A stretch of 64,000 nucleotides of DNA, taken from assembly GCA_023238725.1 (NCBI GenBank), contig CM041538.1, positions 16,406,182-16,470,181 on the forward strand, written 5' to 3'. The notes under the pieces were generated by a model that worked only from the letters and a program-made list of their open reading frames with translations, had not been told where the DNA came from and searched no databases. This document shows positions 60,781-64,000 of this stretch, piece after piece. The translations under genes and the position numbers were made by a program. Position 1 is the first letter of the stretch; each line of letters opens with the position of its first letter. This DNA is from Scortum barcoo. Its lineage: Eukaryota > Chordata > Actinopteri > Centrarchiformes > Terapontidae.

Positions 60781-63218
60781 GTGCTGAAGTATTTAACCGT
60801 CGAGTTGCTGTTAGGGCTCAGGGTTTTTACACCTGACTGGTTAGCCACCAGGCCATTAAGAGGTTAAGCACGCTGAGATGGACATTGATTGGATGCTCAG
60901 TAGAGACTAACAGTGGTCACTGGCTCCTGTCACACACACTCAGTTGCTAGTAGATGGTTGCTCACACACACACACAGTATTGTTGTCCTCAGGCAGCCCT
61001 GATGTTAAACATTACAGACAGAGCACGTCTGCAGGCTCATCTTATTCAACAGGCCCACATCCAAGTGATGGAAACAAACAAAGTTCACCACAAGAAAAAT
61101 TAATCCCTGCTTTTATGTTGATTTCTCATCTGCTGCCATGGCAACCCAATCAGTCAACAAGGCAATTAAGAATCCTGTGCCTGGAGACCACTCAGCAACA
61201 GACCTCATCAGACCAAATATTTTCACCACCAAAAGCAGCGATTTCCGATGGTTTGTGCAGTTGAGAGAGTTTGGTGAATCTGACAGAGCAAGCCCTCACA
61301 GAAAAAAAGCTGAAGAGTTTTAGGCTGAGAAAACAAAAAATGTTGTTGCATAATGTCCACCTTATGTATGTGCCTTCATCAGATGGTTAACTTGGCTTTT
61401 GTCCGGCTCCAGATGTAAATATATCAGCTGTAGTAGGAGGAGGAGCAGGGTGAATTAGAGTTCAAGCAGGCAGAGGGAGAGATCTGACTTCAAGTCATGT
61501 CTTTTATCTTCATTGGTTAACGAGAGTGACTCAGGGTATTTGTTTGTGTGTGTGAGTGTGTGTGCTACAATTCCTCTCCTGATAATGAATGAGGGGTCAG
61601 TACATGAAATGAAGTTATAAAAGCTGTCAGCTCTGGGCTCATCTCTATTCCAGCAGAGTCCAGCAGACATGTGTTCAGCCCCGGGCTGGTAATTACACTC
61701 CTCTCCTGTCTCTCTTCTCTCTTCATCCATTTTGCACTGTTAGTCATGTTTTGATAGCTATTAAATCTGTGAATCACCCTTTCAATGTCTCACCTTCCTC
61801 TGGTGATCTCTTGTTTTCACTTCTGCTTTTTTCTTCTCTCTAGCTAACCTTTCATTTGTACCTCTCCCTCTGTGCTCTATCAGCTCTAAATTCACTGATC
61901 CTGCTCTGCAGCTTGACTCGATTTATTTCCGCCCCTCACCACCGCAGTCAGCCTCTCACAGAGAGCAGCAGGACTCATGTTCCTCTTTGGTCACAGTTAT
62001 TTTAGCTGGTTTTTGAGGTTGATGTTACAGACAGAGGGATGTCTTTAAAATCATATGTGCACTGACTTGGCTAATGCTGCTGCATTTCTTCTCATTTATG
62101 ATCTCTTATTTTGTTCATTTACACTGTCCATGAGATAAATCCCACAGGTTTAAATTAGCATTAGGCCTGTAACTCCCCTGCATCTAAAACAGCAATGTCT
62201 CAAGCCAATGTACATAAAGCTGAGCCTGTATTGATCCTGGGTAAAGTGATCTGCTTTATTATCAGGCCTCACACTGTATCTCACAGGGTTTGGGAATTCT
62301 GCCCAAACCAGGAAATCCTCCATCATCTCTCTGGTTTCAGGCCTCTGAGCGCCTGCTGAGATTACAGACTCCTGACAGTGTCCGATCAGTTCTTCACAGC
62401 ACTGAACTGATCGTTGAACTGATCGAGGGCAATAACCTGCTTCATTTGCTGCACTGCACTGAAAATGACTCAATCCTCAAAATCCCACATCAGCACAACA
62501 CAGCCAAAAAAAAATAAAAAACAACTTTCTTTCTAAAAAATGCATCGCACCAGAGAGGAAACTGTATCCCATAACGTTATACATTTAGATGTCCACGTGG
62601 AAGAACTGGACACTGAACAGCCATTCAGTCCATGATTTATTTGTTGCATTTACAGTTTAAGTATTTCACTTTCCCGGAGCTAAATGTGGGCACTTCCAGG
62701 AATGAGTGAGGCAGTGAGGTCACACAGAAACCACCAGGGCTGTGATCAGGTTAGTAATGAAGGTGACACATCCACAGACGGACGCTGGGAGCTCTGCCAG
62801 ATGCTGACTGACACTGCAGCCACCTTTTACAGCTGGACCCGCCGGTGTGAACACGACACCGCCCTGCTGTCTTTGCTGGCAGTCACTGAGTGATGCAGCC
62901 ATCAGGCAAGACTCACTTCTAAAGCTTTTCACTCATCATTTCCATATTTGGATGTATGACAACAATAATTTCTGCAGTGGTTACATCAAATATCTCCTCA
63001 ACCCGTCCATTCACTACCCAATTGTCGGTCTTCCCACCCTGCTCCTCCCCTTAACTAGTGACTGGTCTCGGCCTCCATTATCATGCGGGATGAAAGACAG
63101 CTTCATACAGAATAACACATGAAGAGAGGCCATTAGTCTACAGGCTTCAGACCAGAGGAGGAAGGAGGATATGGTTTAATGGACGCCTTTCCTACCAAGC
63201 TGTGGAGGAAAAAGGTCC

Positions 63219-63239
63219 GTCTGTCTGTCTGTCTGTCTA
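63219..63239. repeat. (CTGT)n microsatellite
   Basis: Five CTGT units near the right end of the window. Confidence 0.9.
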
Positions 63240-64000
63240 TCTCTCATCCTGGTTCATTCAATATCAGATCATTGGCGGTCAGTTAAGGAAGCAAGCATAT
63301 TGATTTGAATTCATATCGGAAAAGAATAAAGTCAAGCTGGGAAATAGCATTTAGCCTTTTGAAAGGTTGAAGATGAAGTTTCATTTCTGGCATTTTGCCG
63401 GCAAATAAATATATAAAGTGGCATCTGAGAGGAGTTTAAATATATGAGCGGTAGCAAAAAAAAAAATAGGCTTTGAAACGACGCCTGTGGACAAATATCT
63501 GTGACGGAGAAGTGAAATACAAAATATGTATGCTGAGGGGATGCTTTCATTGCCTGGGTGCTGTGTCTTTGAACATGAAGGGCTTTGTGATATGGCTCAG
63601 AATCTGAATAATTGCAGGCTAATTGTGAAGCTGTCGGATGGAGAGTGACTTGACTTTTAATGGTAACTGCTTTCTCTTTTCCCTGTTTTTCTCCCTCCAA
63701 TCTTGTTTCTTTCAGACCTCAAATAGGTGTATTTATCTTTCTTTCTCTCTATTTTTCTGTGTTGCTACTTTTTCTTCTCTCCTCTCTCATGCTCTCACAT
63801 TTAAGGACATATTGTGGGAGCAGAACCTTGTTTGTTTGTGCCTGTGCTTGACAAACCCTCCACATTTCCATTGTTAGGCTCTCAGCACTGACGCGGTAAA
63901 CCAAGGCCAACTTCTAGCATTTGGACTTAAGGTCACCTCTGCTTTCTGAGCACACATGACTCAATACAAAGGCTCAAAAGCCTGCATGTTGTTGACATGC

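Larger units (their letters stand above)
58954..64000 (-). other. xpr1 intron, open to the window edge
   Basis: The next upstream xpr1 exon, expected to encode the conserved AGKYSTTFF-type EXS segment, is not visible to the window end, so this intron exceeds 5 kb. The interval contains a (TG)n run, a CTCF-like site, a possible hAT remnant near 59675-59750 (ccaaaacttttttggccatg followed by C-runs), and two promoter-like spots. No other gene is supported. Confidence 0.6.

Noticed and set aside
1..64000. CRISPR array, phage, bacterial operon, tRNA or rRNA genes
   Set aside because: The sequence is vertebrate nuclear DNA. The tandem repeats seen are minisatellites or microsatellites without unique spacers, and no cloverleaf or rRNA blocks were noticed.

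Overview
The window is nuclear DNA from a teleost fish, very probably a spiny-rayed (percomorph) species. The genes are split by GT-AG introns, the proteins are vertebrate-type, and the introns and spacers carry several dispersed repeats that I recognise as typical of percomorph genomes. It is AT-rich apart from exons and a few CpG-rich promoters. I found no prokaryotic features, CRISPR arrays, tRNA or rRNA genes.

Layout: 1-8060 is gene-free upstream DNA with a 29-bp tandem repeat and a ~0.9 kb transposon-like element. 8060-13966 is a retinal homeobox gene (rx1/rx2 type, 350 aa), with a probable non-coding 5' exon and possible regulatory blocks on both sides and in intron 1. 14-21.5 kb is spacer with three GC-rich or homeobox-site-rich blocks and a ~590-bp tandem duplication. 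21.5-27.3 kb is fzr1, the Cdh1 activator of the anaphase-promoting complex (13 coding exons, 495 aa). 28.6-36.3 kb is haus5, an augmin subunit (19 coding exons, 658 aa). 37.0-52.3 kb is sin3b, a Sin3 corepressor scaffold (19 coding exons, ~1278 aa), with an apparent 2-nt frameshift in coding exon 15. 53.7-64.0 kb on the minus strand is the 3' part of xpr1, a phosphate exporter: a long 3' UTR, the last four coding exons, then more than 5 kb of intron. The rest of xpr1 lies beyond the right edge.

The first four genes all point right; xpr1 converges on sin3b. fzr1 and haus5 both act in the cell cycle (mitotic exit/G1, and spindle microtubule branching). sin3b is a chromatin repressor linked to cell-cycle exit, and the rx gene maintains retinal progenitors. 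I see no operon-like coupling; this is ordinary vertebrate gene order. From general knowledge, RAX2, FZR1, HAUS5 and SIN3B are all on human chromosome 19 while XPR1 is on chromosome 1, so the sin3b/xpr1 junction looks like a lineage rearrangement point.

I do not see a previously undescribed system. The points most worth a second look are the sin3b frameshift, the tandem duplication upstream of fzr1, a tandem splice acceptor in fzr1, consecutive microexons in haus5, and two promoter-like spots inside the xpr1 intron. All exon boundaries were read by eye from splice sites, reading phase and remembered family sequences; UTR ends and regulatory calls are inference.
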